A stretch of DNA of 64,000 nucleotides from Streptomyces shenzhenensis (GTDB taxonomy: Bacteria > Actinomycetota > Actinomycetes > Streptomycetales > Streptomycetaceae), in contig NZ_PENI01000046.1 in NCBI RefSeq assembly GCF_003688995.1, forward strand, positions 1 to 64,000, read 5' to 3'. A program made the translations under genes and the position numbers. The notes under the pieces were generated by a model. That model saw only the letters and a program-made list of their open reading frames with translations, did not search any database and was not told the DNA's origin. Positions 24,372-32,609 of this stretch are shown one piece after another. Each line of letters starts with the position of its first letter. The stretch's first letter is position 1.

Positions 24372-25027
24372 GAGATGTATCCCTCACGCATTGCATACGC
24401 CACGGCATGCGCGCGGTTGCGTAGGTTCAGTCGTGTGGTGAGTCCTTGCATGATGTTCTTGATGGTTCGTTCCGAGTAGGACAGCTTCTCGGCTATCTCA
24501 CCCGTGTCCATTCCTCCCGCCACCAGCCGCAGGACGTCGATCTCGCGCGGGGTGAGATAGCTGGTCTGAGCGGCGGGGCTGCCCACCGCTCCCGGGCGCA
24601 ACATGCTGACCTGGTTCATCAGCCGGCCCAGCAGATCGGAGGGCAGGTCGCCGTCGCCGCGGAAGGCCGCGGTCACCGCCTGCAGCAGTCGGCTGCTCGT
24701 GGCCTCGTGCCGCCAGACGATGGCGCCGACACCGCATTCGATGACGTCCAGCAGCTCGGCCTCACGGATCAGGCTGATCACCAGGACGGGGCGCAGGCCC
24801 TCGCTGCGGATGAGTGTGCGTAACCGGGACAGCAATGCCTGGTCGAGCGATTCGGCGACGAGCACGGCCACACCGTCGTCATGAGGGGTGGACTCGTCGA
24901 CGAGGTCGACCTCCGGGTGCCGCCGGAGCTGGCTGATCGTGCCTTCCCATAGGATCGGATCCGGTGCATGGACGACCACGGGAATTTTGGTCTGGTGTTC
25001 CGCCGACGCGGGACGAACCCTCTTCAC
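24368..25027 (-). CDS. LuxR-family response-regulator-like transcription factor with TTA codon
   Basis: 219 aa from a GTG start preceded by GGGGGAG. The N-terminal 120 residues look like a receiver-type fold (VVVHAPDPILWEGTI, VAVLVAES) with no clear phospho-acceptor Asp. A LuxR HTH follows (TPREIDVLRLVAGGMDTGEIAEKLSYSERTIKNIMQGL). An in-frame TTA (complement of 24821-24823, Leu in SRLRTL) suggests dependence on the bldA tRNA and thus developmental timing. It sits immediately before the CIS cluster, facing away from it, and is the best candidate for a cluster regulator, although this is inference. Confidence 0.82.
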   Translation of the reverse strand: MKRVRPASAEHQTKIPVVVHAPDPILWEGTISQLRRHPEVDLVDESTPHDDGVAVLVAESLDQALLSRLRTLIRSEGLRPVLVISLIREAELLDVIECGVGAIVWRHEATSSRLLQAVTAAFRGDGDLPSDLLGRLMNQVSMLRPGAVGSPAAQTSYLTPREIDVLRLVAGGMDTGEIAEKLSYSERTIKNIMQGLTTRLNLRNRAHAVAYAMREGYIS

Positions 25028-25125
25028 TTGACTCCCCCAATACGCGCCCGGCGGGCGTTGTGCAGGTCCCGAATCTCCTTGTGACCTTCCTGGCGGGCAA
25101 CAACGGCCGTACGGCACCAACGGTT

Positions 25126-25611
25126 CTATCGAAGTTCGGCTTCGCAGGGGCCCTCGTGCGCCGGCAGCATGCCGTCGAGGTCCCCTGCGGGCAGCGCCTT
25201 CGTCGAGTTGTGTTCGCGGACGATCCGCCAGCCGTCCGGCGTTCGGCGCCAGACCAGCGACGTCGTGGTACGAATGTCCGTGGTGCCGTCGGGCATGGTG
25301 ATCCGCGCCACGAACGTCAGGGTGGACGCAGCCAGATCGTGGCCGGCGATGACGTGCGGGCCGTCATGGACGGCATGATGCGCGGAAACCATCCTGTGAA
25401 AGCTGGGCTCCCAGATCGAGCCGTACGCGGCGGCTGTCGTCGCCACACGCTGCTCGGGGTCGAAGTCGTCGTAGAGGCGGACCTCCGGAGAGCCGAAGTC
25501 GTAGAACCCGTCGAAGGTGCGCCGGAAGTCGAACGGTACGTCCCCCTCATTGCGCTCCCACCCGAATACCCACCGGCTGTGCAGGTCCGCGATCAACTGT
25601 TCATCGTTCAT
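25126..25611 (-). CDS. NTF2-like (SnoaL/DUF4440-type) protein
   Basis: 161 aa, a single NTF2-like domain: an N-terminal helix (LIADLHSRWVFGWE), a curved sheet, and the paired strands around RTTTSLVWRRTPDGWRIVREHNS. This fold serves as polyketide cyclases, isomerases or ligand-binding proteins. No catalytic residue can be assigned with confidence. It is on the minus strand, 98 bp upstream of the LuxR start, and could be in the same transcript. Confidence 0.75.
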   Translation of the reverse strand: MNDEQLIADLHSRWVFGWERNEGDVPFDFRRTFDGFYDFGSPEVRLYDDFDPEQRVATTAAAYGSIWEPSFHRMVSAHHAVHDGPHVIAGHDLAASTLTFVARITMPDGTTDIRTTTSLVWRRTPDGWRIVREHNSTKALPAGDLDGMLPAHEGPCEAELR

Positions 25612-25992
25612 TGGCAGTCAGGGGAACGGTTCCCTTGCGGGCCCGTTTCCCCATTCCCCTTTCATGTCGGCTCATGCCTCGGGTCTCCGCCCCGCCGCGG
25701 GGCATGCCCAGACGGGTCGCAGCCCCAGTCCCGCTTTCAGGACGCAACATGACTCGACGCTAGGGCCGCGGCCGAGGTCCAGACAGGGCACAGCGCACCC
25801 CCCATCCGTGAGATCGACGTCCTCCGGCCCGCCGCCGAAGGGCGGGGCACCTGCGTCGGGCCCGACAGACCCGGCCAGTGGGCTGCTTGGACATCACAGT
25901 CTTCCCCGGCAATGTCCCCGGCGTACCTGCAGTCCGGACACCGGGGAAGGCACGATCGGCGGACAGGCACACGATGGAGCAGGAGCACGACG
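25612..25992. promoter_or_regulatory. CIS cluster upstream region with inverted repeat
   Basis: 381-bp gap between a minus-strand NTF2-like gene and the first plus-strand CIS gene, so it must contain divergent promoters. CTTCCCCGG at 25901-25909 and CCGGGGAAG at 25941-25949 are exact inverse copies 31 bases apart, about 45 bases before the CIS start: a candidate regulator site. AGGAG near 25980 is the ribosome site. No gene was seen. Confidence 0.35.
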
Positions 25993-26646
25993 GTGATCCA
26001 CGAGGTGGACGAGGTCATCAAGCGGTTGCTGGAAGGCGGTGCGCTGAGCGGTTCCGGCATCGACATCTCCTTCGAGGCCCCGACCCGAGACTGGGCGGCC
26101 CGGCGCAACGCACCCGCCGTCAACACCTACCTGTACGACATCCGCGAGGACGGCGCCCGGCGTCAGCGCGGCCATGTCTCCCTCCGTGACGAAGGCAACG
26201 TGATCGTGCGCCGCCGTCAGCCGCCCCGCTGGTTCCGTCTGTCGTACCTGGTCACCGCCTGGACCAAACAGCCCCAGGACGAGCACCGGCTGCTCTCCGC
26301 GGTGCTGGCCACCCTGCTGCCCCGTGAGCTGCTACCAGCCGACGAACTCCCGGGTGCTCTCCGCGCGTTGGGCCTCTCCGTCCCGCTCACGGTGGCGGGG
26401 CTGCACACCGAGTCCCGTTCTCTCGCCGAGATCTGGTCCGCCCTGGGCGGCGAGCTCAAACCGTCCCTCGACCTTGTGGTCACCGCGCCCTTCCCGGCCT
26501 TCCCCGAGTACGACGTCGGTCCCCCCGTCACGGAGGCCGCGATCCGCGTACGCGGCTTGGACGGCACACTGGACGAATCACCGGAGCGCAGCCATCGGCC
26601 GCGGCGTCCGACGGCCGCGCAGGGCACGGGTGAACAGCAGCAGTGA
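25993..26646 (+). CDS. cis16: CIS tube terminator/cap, Pvc16-like (DUF4255)
   Basis: 217 aa. The N-terminal 190 residues match the Pvc16/DUF4255 domain: IHEVDEVIKRLL at the start, APAVNTYLYDIRED, RPPRWFRLSYLVTAWT and EEHRLLSAVL-type segments (here DEHRLLSAVL). In PVC/AFP-type particles this protein caps the distal tube end. A short disordered Arg/Gln tail follows. The GTG start at 25993 with AGGAG upstream is favoured; the longer frame adds an Arg-rich non-conserved piece. It overlaps the AAA+ ATPase gene by GTGA. Cis numbering here and below follows Afp/PVC homology. Confidence 0.85.
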   Translation: MIHEVDEVIKRLLEGGALSGSGIDISFEAPTRDWAARRNAPAVNTYLYDIREDGARRQRGHVSLRDEGNVIVRRRQPPRWFRLSYLVTAWTKQPQDEHRLLSAVLATLLPRELLPADELPGALRALGLSVPLTVAGLHTESRSLAEIWSALGGELKPSLDLVVTAPFPAFPEYDVGPPVTEAAIRVRGLDGTLDESPERSHRPRRPTAAQGTGEQQQ

Positions 26647-28739
26647 CCGAGTACGCCTCCCCTGCCTCTCCCCCGGCCGACGCGCTTCTCGTCCGCCTTG
26701 CCCGACTACGCGACCGGGTCGCCGAGTTGGTCGCGAACCGCAGCGCGGCCGACCCGACGGCGAGCGATCCGTTGCGTGGGCTGTACCTCTCCGTCGAGGC
26801 CGTACAGCATCTGCTGGGGCCCACGGCGGTGTCGCACACCTGTGTGTTCGACGACGCGACCGGTTTCGAGGCCGCAGCGTTCTCCGAAGACGTGGAGTCC
26901 GCCCCGGCCGCCCGGCTGGAGCGGCTCGCGGTACGCCTCGGGCTGACCGAACTGGACACGCGGATCCTGCTCATCGCGCTCGCCCCCGACCTGGACCGCT
27001 CCTTCGAGCCGCTGTACGGATACCTCAACGACGACGTCAGTCGGCGCCGGGCCACCACCGGGCTGGCGCTCGACCTGTGCGGGCTGCCCGTGCACCTCGC
27101 CGAGGCGCGGGCCCGGTTCCACCCCTCGGCACCGCTGACCGCACTCGGGCTGCTGACCGTCGAGGAGCCCGTACTCCCCTTCCTGAGCCGCTCGTTGCGC
27201 GTACCGGACCGGCTCGTCGCCCATCTGCTCGGCGACGACACCCTGGACGCCGCGCTCGTCGGCAGCGTGCGCCCACTCGACTCGCCCTCGTCCGCGCTCC
27301 TGTCCTCGCCCTCGCACCACGACTTCACCGCCAAGCTGGCCGCCCGGCTGGCCGCCGACCCCCTCACCGTCTATCTGCGCGAGCGCCGCGAGGGCGACGG
27401 ACTCGCGTGCGCGGTCGCCGCCCTGCGCGCTGCGGGTGTCGAGGCCCTGCACTTCACGCCCACAGCGGCAGAGGCCCTGCGGTTCACACCCGCGGCAGCC
27501 GAGGAGCCCCGGCCCGACATCCTCTCCGACCTACTCCCTCGTCTGCTCCGCGAAGCCCGGCTGCGCAACAGGGCGATCGTCGTGTCGCCGCTGCCGGAGA
27601 AACCGGCCCCGTTGCTGCGAGCGCTGACGGAAGCGGGCGTCCCCGTGGTGTTCGCCGAGTCCCGGCCGTACGACCCTCAGTGGTGCGACCGCGACCCTCT
27701 GGTCCTCGACGCGCCCAGACCCCACGCGGGCGCCGTGGACACCTGGTCGGCCGCGCTCAGGGTCGGGACGGACGGCCCGGGTTTCGATCTGGCCGCCGCC
27801 GTCACCCCGTACCGGCTCGGCGTCGACCGTATCGAGCGGGCCGCCCGTGCGGCCCTGGACCTCGCGGCGTTCGACGGCACCCCGGTGACCGTCGCCCACC
27901 TGCGGCTGGCCGCCCGCCAGCAGTCCGCCTCCGGTCTGGAACGGCACGCCCGCCGGATCCGCCCGGACGTCGGCTGGGGTGACCTCGTTCTGCCGGACAA
28001 ACCCCTCGCCCAGCTCCACGAACTCGCCCTGCGCGCCCGCCATCGCGACCGGGTCCTCGGCGACTGGCGGCTGAGCGCCGGCGGCGGCCGGGGCCGTGGT
28101 GTCCTCGGCCTCTTCGCGGGCGAGTCCGGTACCGGCAAGACGCTGTCGGCCGAGGTCGTCGCCGCCGAACTCGGCCTGGACCTCTACGTCGTCCAGCTCT
28201 CCTCCATCGTCGACAAGTACGTGGGCGAGACCGAGAAGAACCTGGAGCGGATCTTCACCGAGGCCGACCGCACGGACGCCGTGCTGCTCTTCGACGAGGC
28301 CGACGCGGTCTTCGGCAAGCGCTCGGAGGTCAAGGACTCCCACGACAAGCACGCCAACATGGAGAGCGCGTATCTCCTCCAGCGCCTGGAGTCCTTCGAC
28401 GGCATCGCCGTGCTCACCACCAACCTGCGGGCCAACATCGACGAGGCGTTCACCCGGCGCCTCGACCTGGTGGTCGACTTCCCGTTCCCGGACTCCGGTC
28501 AGCGGCTGGCCCTGTGGCGGCACAGCCTGGCCGCGGTGCCGTGCGCGGACGGCACCGACCCGGTGGCGGTCGCCCGGGACTTCGAGCTGGCGGGCGGCTC
28601 GATCCGCAGCGCCGTGGTCACCGCCGCCTACGCGGCCGCCGGGCGCGGTGCGGCCGTCACCACCGCCGACCTGCGGGAGGGCGCCGAGCGGGAGTACCGC
28701 AAGGCAGGTCGCCTGGTGCCCGGAGAGGGCAACTGGTAG
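26643..28739 (+). CDS. cis15: CIS-associated AAA+ ATPase (Afp15/Pvc15-like)
   Basis: 698 aa. A long N-terminal region of two winged-helix-like and degenerate ATPase-like segments precedes a classical AAA module. GESGTGKT (Walker A, about 493-500), LLFDEADAVFGKRSEVKDSHD (Walker B and pore region, about 548), and the arginine-finger segment NIDEAFTRRLD are all visible. Such ATPases are universal in extracellular and Streptomyces CIS and are thought to help assembly. Translation is coupled to the cap gene by GTGA. Its stop is 199 bp from the convergent ricin-domain gene. Confidence 0.9.
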   Translation: MTEYASPASPPADALLVRLARLRDRVAELVANRSAADPTASDPLRGLYLSVEAVQHLLGPTAVSHTCVFDDATGFEAAAFSEDVESAPAARLERLAVRLGLTELDTRILLIALAPDLDRSFEPLYGYLNDDVSRRRATTGLALDLCGLPVHLAEARARFHPSAPLTALGLLTVEEPVLPFLSRSLRVPDRLVAHLLGDDTLDAALVGSVRPLDSPSSALLSSPSHHDFTAKLAARLAADPLTVYLRERREGDGLACAVAALRAAGVEALHFTPTAAEALRFTPAAAEEPRPDILSDLLPRLLREARLRNRAIVVSPLPEKPAPLLRALTEAGVPVVFAESRPYDPQWCDRDPLVLDAPRPHAGAVDTWSAALRVGTDGPGFDLAAAVTPYRLGVDRIERAARAALDLAAFDGTPVTVAHLRLAARQQSASGLERHARRIRPDVGWGDLVLPDKPLAQLHELALRARHRDRVLGDWRLSAGGGRGRGVLGLFAGESGTGKTLSAEVVAAELGLDLYVVQLSSIVDKYVGETEKNLERIFTEADRTDAVLLFDEADAVFGKRSEVKDSHDKHANMESAYLLQRLESFDGIAVLTTNLRANIDEAFTRRLDLVVDFPFPDSGQRLALWRHSLAAVPCADGTDPVAVARDFELAGGSIRSAVVTAAYAAAGRGAAVTTADLREGAEREYRKAGRLVPGEGNW

Positions 28740-28938
28740 CAGCGGCCCGGCCGCCGGTGTGGGCGCTGCAGCGGCGGCCATGTCCAAGGTGTTGAACGGC
28801 AAGAGCTCGAGCGGCGCCCGGGACCCTCGGTATCCCGCCGGGGCAGGTGACCGCGCCGACCGCTGGTTTCTCGCGTCCGGGCCCTGTGTGGCCGGCCGCG
28901 TAACGGCGGTCGCCGCGGTCTTCTCCTGAGGTGTGCGT

Positions 28939-30357
28939 TCAGCCGTTGTTGGGGTGGACGATCTGCCACTCCTGGTCATCGGTGACGGAGCAGTCGTAGA
29001 TCGTCAGTTTTGCTTCGTCGACGCCGGTGCTGAAGCCTGAGACGTCGAGGCACTTGTTGTTGCTCGCGAAGTTGCGGATCCAGTAGCCGCCGCTCTCCTG
29101 CCGGGCCAGCCACCACAGCTGGTTGTCGGCGGTCGTACCGTCGCAGGTGTACTCCACGACGGGTGATCTGACGGGCTGCGCGCCCTCGCCGGCCAGGTCC
29201 ATGCAGAGCTGGTCCTTGACGTTGCGGATCTGGAAGAGATCGGTACCGCCGGGACCCCCCTTCGGCACCTTCACCTCCAGATTCCAGAGCTGGTTGTCGT
29301 CGGTGCCCTCATCACAGGTGTACTGCTGGACCCGGCCATTTTTTTGACCGTCGCCCTTGCCGGGGAGGTCGGCGCACCGTTTGGTGGTCAGGTTGCGCAG
29401 GAGGACGTTGCTCGCGGGCAGCACGCTCTCGGACTCCTCCTCGACCGGCAGTGATGGCGCTGCCGCTCCGCCGTCCCCGCCCTTTTCGCCCTCTTCCGCC
29501 GGGGCGGACCGGACCGGATCGGCCTCTTCCTTCGGAGCCGACGGCGCCGCTGGCTCCGAGGGGCTGGGCTCCAGTGTGCTGACCCCGGCCTCCTGGAGCC
29601 TCTCCTTGGCCTCGCTGCGGACCTTGGGCTGGTAGGCGATCCACAGCGTCATGAACGTGATCGCGAGCGCCATGAACACACCCAGGAAGGTGGCCAGCCA
29701 GCGCGGCAGGACACCCCGCTGCACATAGGTGCCTTCGACATCGAGCGGCGTCACTCCCGACCGCTGAACAGCAAGGGTGTACGGCCGCTCCTCCTTCGCC
29801 CCGAACCAGATGGTGTTCCGTGGCTTCAGCGTCGCCTTCACGAACGCCGCCCGGCCCGGTTCGATCTGCACGTTGCTCGGATGAATGTCGTACGAGAGCT
29901 GATCACCGTTGTCACTGCCGCTGACCGAGGCGGTGACCTTTGTATTGCCGAGGTTGTCGACGGCCAGCTTCGGCCGCCCCCGGAAACGCCCCTTGACCGT
30001 CGGCGGTACCAACTCCGCCCGCACCTCCGTGAAGGGCGTGATGGTCAGGTTGCCCTCCGGGACGGTGACCGCCTCCGGATGCTCGGTCGGCGTGATCCGG
30101 ATCGCGTACGGGTTCGGCCCCGCCGTCGCGTCCGGCGTGCGCGGCGGGGCGAACGTCAGGTCGACCGTGCCCGTTGTTCCCGGGTAGAGCCGCAATGTCT
30201 GCGGCTCGACGGTCGTCCAGGGCACGATGTCACCGACGGGCTCGAAACGGTATTCGTCCACCACGTCACTGGTGTTGCGCAGACGCAGGCGCACGGTCGT
30301 ACTGCCACCCGGGTCCACGTTCGCGGAGGCGGGTTCCAGGGAAGTCCACAGGCTCAC
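28939..30357 (-). CDS. Single-pass membrane protein with C-terminal ricin-type lectin, CIS-linked
   Basis: 472 aa. Residues 1-205 are two Ig-like beta domains of the COG1470 kind (LRLRNTSDVVDEYRF, VDNLGNTKVTASVSG). One membrane helix lies at about 222-243. A Pro/Glu/Ala-rich linker (250-320) leads to a ricin-B-like domain at 325-470 with three repeats ending Q-W-type (DNQLWNLEV, DNQLWWLAR, DQEWQIV) and paired Cys. The N half is probably cytoplasmic and the lectin outside. It is transcribed against the CIS operon but lies inside the cluster. It is a candidate membrane anchor for the particle, like the CisA-type bitopic proteins of Streptomyces CIS; that link is inference. Confidence 0.75.
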   Translation of the reverse strand: MSLWTSLEPASANVDPGGSTTVRLRLRNTSDVVDEYRFEPVGDIVPWTTVEPQTLRLYPGTTGTVDLTFAPPRTPDATAGPNPYAIRITPTEHPEAVTVPEGNLTITPFTEVRAELVPPTVKGRFRGRPKLAVDNLGNTKVTASVSGSDNGDQLSYDIHPSNVQIEPGRAAFVKATLKPRNTIWFGAKEERPYTLAVQRSGVTPLDVEGTYVQRGVLPRWLATFLGVFMALAITFMTLWIAYQPKVRSEAKERLQEAGVSTLEPSPSEPAAPSAPKEEADPVRSAPAEEGEKGGDGGAAAPSLPVEEESESVLPASNVLLRNLTTKRCADLPGKGDGQKNGRVQQYTCDEGTDDNQLWNLEVKVPKGGPGGTDLFQIRNVKDQLCMDLAGEGAQPVRSPVVEYTCDGTTADNQLWWLARQESGGYWIRNFASNNKCLDVSGFSTGVDEAKLTIYDCSVTDDQEWQIVHPNNG

Positions 30358-30453
30358 ACCACCACGCTAGGAAGGATCCCGGGGCCGGTCAGGAGGCCAC
30401 GGGGCAGGATGGGTTGCCCCGTCCCGCTCCCGTGTTGCCCCAAGGGGTCACTC

Positions 30454-30619
30454 CTAGGGTCTTTCGTTTGGATCAGGCCGGATCAGGGAGCGGGGTCTGG
30501 TGCCGTGGATCGCAAGGCGGAGGAGGGCGGCAGGGCGGAGCCCTGACAACCGACGACAACGCCGCGAGGCGCGGTGCCAGGGCCCGCGAGCCCGGCATGA
30601 TCCAAACGAGAGGCCCTAG
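30454..30619. mobile_element. MITE-like element with 22-bp terminal inverted repeats
   Basis: The ends CTAGGGTCTTTCGTTTGGATCA (30454-30475) and the inverse of 30598-30619 agree at 20 of 22 positions, and each end carries CTAG, fitting a CTAG target duplication as made by some IS5-type elements. The 166-bp interior has no ORF of its own but is highly GC-rich and partly self-complementary. I recall similar TCGTTTGGATCA-ended repeats in other Streptomyces genomes. The right-hand CTAG supplies the TAG stop of the DUF4157 gene. Confidence 0.6.
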
Positions 30620-32373
30620 CGGTAGCGGCTGTCCCGGCGGCGAGGCGGGATGTCTTCGTACTCGTCCTCGTACTGGGAGGGCTGTTGGCTGGTCACGTAA
30701 TCGTCCACGGCGTCCGTCGCGGCGTAGTTGACACTCTGCGCCTGGCTACTGCGGGCAGCACGACTCCGCCCACGCGCACGCCGAGACGGCCGGGGCTCCT
30801 GCTCGTCGTCGTAGGCCTCCGTACCGGGCAACCGGCTGCGGGTGCGAGCACGCCGGCTTCGGTCGGATTCGGGGCGGCTCGACGGCCCGGCCTCCTCGGG
30901 GCTGTCGCTGCGCCTGGGCTCCAGCTTGTACGTCTTGCGGTGACTGGCCACCGCGGCGCTCTTGTCCTTGCCGGAAATCCGGTGGGAGTAGCCGAACTCC
31001 TCAAGGCCTTCGTTGTCGGAGTACTCCTCGACGACCCGCATGCCAGGTGGCACTGCCGCTCGGCTCTCCATGCCGTAGTTCCTGTCGTGCGATCCTTTGT
31101 GCGGGTATCCACTCGGATGCGCCGTCGTGACACTTGTGGTGACATTGTCGCGCTGCATGCGTCCGGGCAAGCCGTGGAGGTCGCGGACCAGCTGCTGAGT
31201 GGAGTACTTCTTCGGGCGACCCGCGTGCGGCATCTGGAAGTGCAGGTTGGCACCGGGGGCGACATGGCTCAGCCGCTGCGCGGCATCGGCGTCGCTCAGG
31301 TCCACGCCATTCAGGATCGGCACGCCAACGCGTCGCAGGTCCTCACTGTTGTGCGGATACTCCCCGTAAGAGGCTCCGGGGTCCTGCTCGTACGTCGTGA
31401 TGGCGATGTCGTCCGCTGCGCCGGGGTCCCTCCGCACCCGCGCGCGTGCGGCCGACGCGTCGGCCTCGGACAGGAAGATCTGCCTCCGGTCCTCCAAGTT
31501 CTCCTCGACCGGGCGAGGGCGGCCCGGTGGGTGGCGGAGGCCCACCTGTGGGCGGAGCCCGAGGATGTCACGCGGCCGCACGCGGACCGGGCCGCGGCTG
31601 GTCATGAACAGCTCACGGCCGCCCGACGCATGGCGGACGTACGTGCCGATCTCCGAAACGCCGTCAACCTCGATCTGGAACATCTGTCCTGCATCGTGGG
31701 AGTGCATGCGGCGCTCGCCACCGGCACTCGGCATACGGGCGACCGGAATAGTGCCCGTGGGCAGAGCGGGTCCAGGAGCCTCCGTCGGGCCCGAGGCCGC
31801 GGCAGGCCCGGGGCCGCCGCTCTTGATCTGGTGGGCGATGTCGTCTGCCTCGCGTTCATGGCGGTCGTCCGGGTTGGAGACCCGCTCCCCGTTGCCGGTG
31901 TCGGTGCCCTCTACCGCGCCCTTCTTCTGCTGCCAGGCGTGGGCCAGTTCGTGCAGGATGGTGAGTTCGTCCCCGCCGCCCTCACCGATGACGATGTGCC
32001 GACCGGTCGTGTAAGCGCGCGCCCCGTAATGGGCCGCCGAGCGCTGAGCCTCCGGACCGGTGTGCATTTCCACGTCCCCGAAGTCCGTGCCCATGCCCTG
32101 CTCCGCCTTGGCACGGATCGCCGGATCGACCGGACTTCCAGGTTTACGTATGACATCGAGCGCCGACGCGCCCTCGGCGGGGGCGGGCTGCTGGGTGTGA
32201 CCGCAGCCGGCGTCGTGCTCGTGCCGCTCTTCCTCGATGGCACGCGTCAGCGCCGCGTTGCCCGCCCGGCGCTGGATGGCCAGCATCCGCCGCGCAGCTG
32301 TGTTCTGCGTCGCGGCGCTGCGGTCCCGCCGCCGAGCGCCGGCCTGTTGAGACCGGAATTCCTGTGCGCGCAC
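30616..32373 (-). CDS. DUF4157 CIS cargo-like protein with BMT5-like Rossmann domain
   Basis: 585 aa from a GTG start after GAGGGGAGC. An N-terminal segment has QRRAGNAAL (34-42), common in CIS-associated DUF4157 proteins. The DUF4157 domain is at 70-150 with GTDFGDVEMHTG and an intact zinc-protease-type HELAH (141-145). Residues 297-480 resemble BMT5/DUF2431 methyltransferases: AITTYE, then GVPILNGVDLSDA (349-361), HFQMPHAG (378-385), and FGYSHRISGKDKSA (460-473). The expected GEGDFSF loop is degenerate (SEADASA). An Arg/Ser-rich tail follows. It is divergent from the sheath gene. I infer an effector loaded into the tube; the toxic activity is unproven. Confidence 0.72.
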   Translation of the reverse strand: MRAQEFRSQQAGARRRDRSAATQNTAARRMLAIQRRAGNAALTRAIEEERHEHDAGCGHTQQPAPAEGASALDVIRKPGSPVDPAIRAKAEQGMGTDFGDVEMHTGPEAQRSAAHYGARAYTTGRHIVIGEGGGDELTILHELAHAWQQKKGAVEGTDTGNGERVSNPDDRHEREADDIAHQIKSGGPGPAAASGPTEAPGPALPTGTIPVARMPSAGGERRMHSHDAGQMFQIEVDGVSEIGTYVRHASGGRELFMTSRGPVRVRPRDILGLRPQVGLRHPPGRPRPVEENLEDRRQIFLSEADASAARARVRRDPGAADDIAITTYEQDPGASYGEYPHNSEDLRRVGVPILNGVDLSDADAAQRLSHVAPGANLHFQMPHAGRPKKYSTQQLVRDLHGLPGRMQRDNVTTSVTTAHPSGYPHKGSHDRNYGMESRAAVPPGMRVVEEYSDNEGLEEFGYSHRISGKDKSAAVASHRKTYKLEPRRSDSPEEAGPSSRPESDRSRRARTRSRLPGTEAYDDEQEPRPSRRARGRSRAARSSQAQSVNYAATDAVDDYVTSQQPSQYEDEYEDIPPRRRDSRYR

Positions 32374-32493
32374 ACTGCTCCCCTCACACGGTTGTCAGCC
32401 CAGCCTTACCCGGCCGAGTCCGGGGCCGGGAGGGCCGCGAGGGCAGACCGACAGGCAGAACTGCCGTGGGCGCGGGCAGGGTTCCGTCACCAC

Positions 32494-32522
32494 CTGCCCC
32501 CGGGGGCAGCAGGGGTGCCCCC
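32494..32522. promoter_or_regulatory. Nested palindrome between the DUF4157 and sheath genes
   Basis: CTGCCCCCGGGGGCAG at 32494-32509 is a perfect 16-bp palindrome. Its right half can alternatively pair as GGGGGCA (32502-32508) with TGCCCCC (32516-32522). It sits in the 236-bp divergent gap, about 90-115 bases before each start codon, so it could be a shared operator or a leader switch. Confidence 0.4.
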
Positions 32523-32609
32523 GAGCAGGCGCCGAAGGACGTTTCGGGGACGCGCCGCGCACGTCAGGGTGAGAGGCGTCCTGTCTCGTACCCCGAGGAG
32601 AACCAGAGC

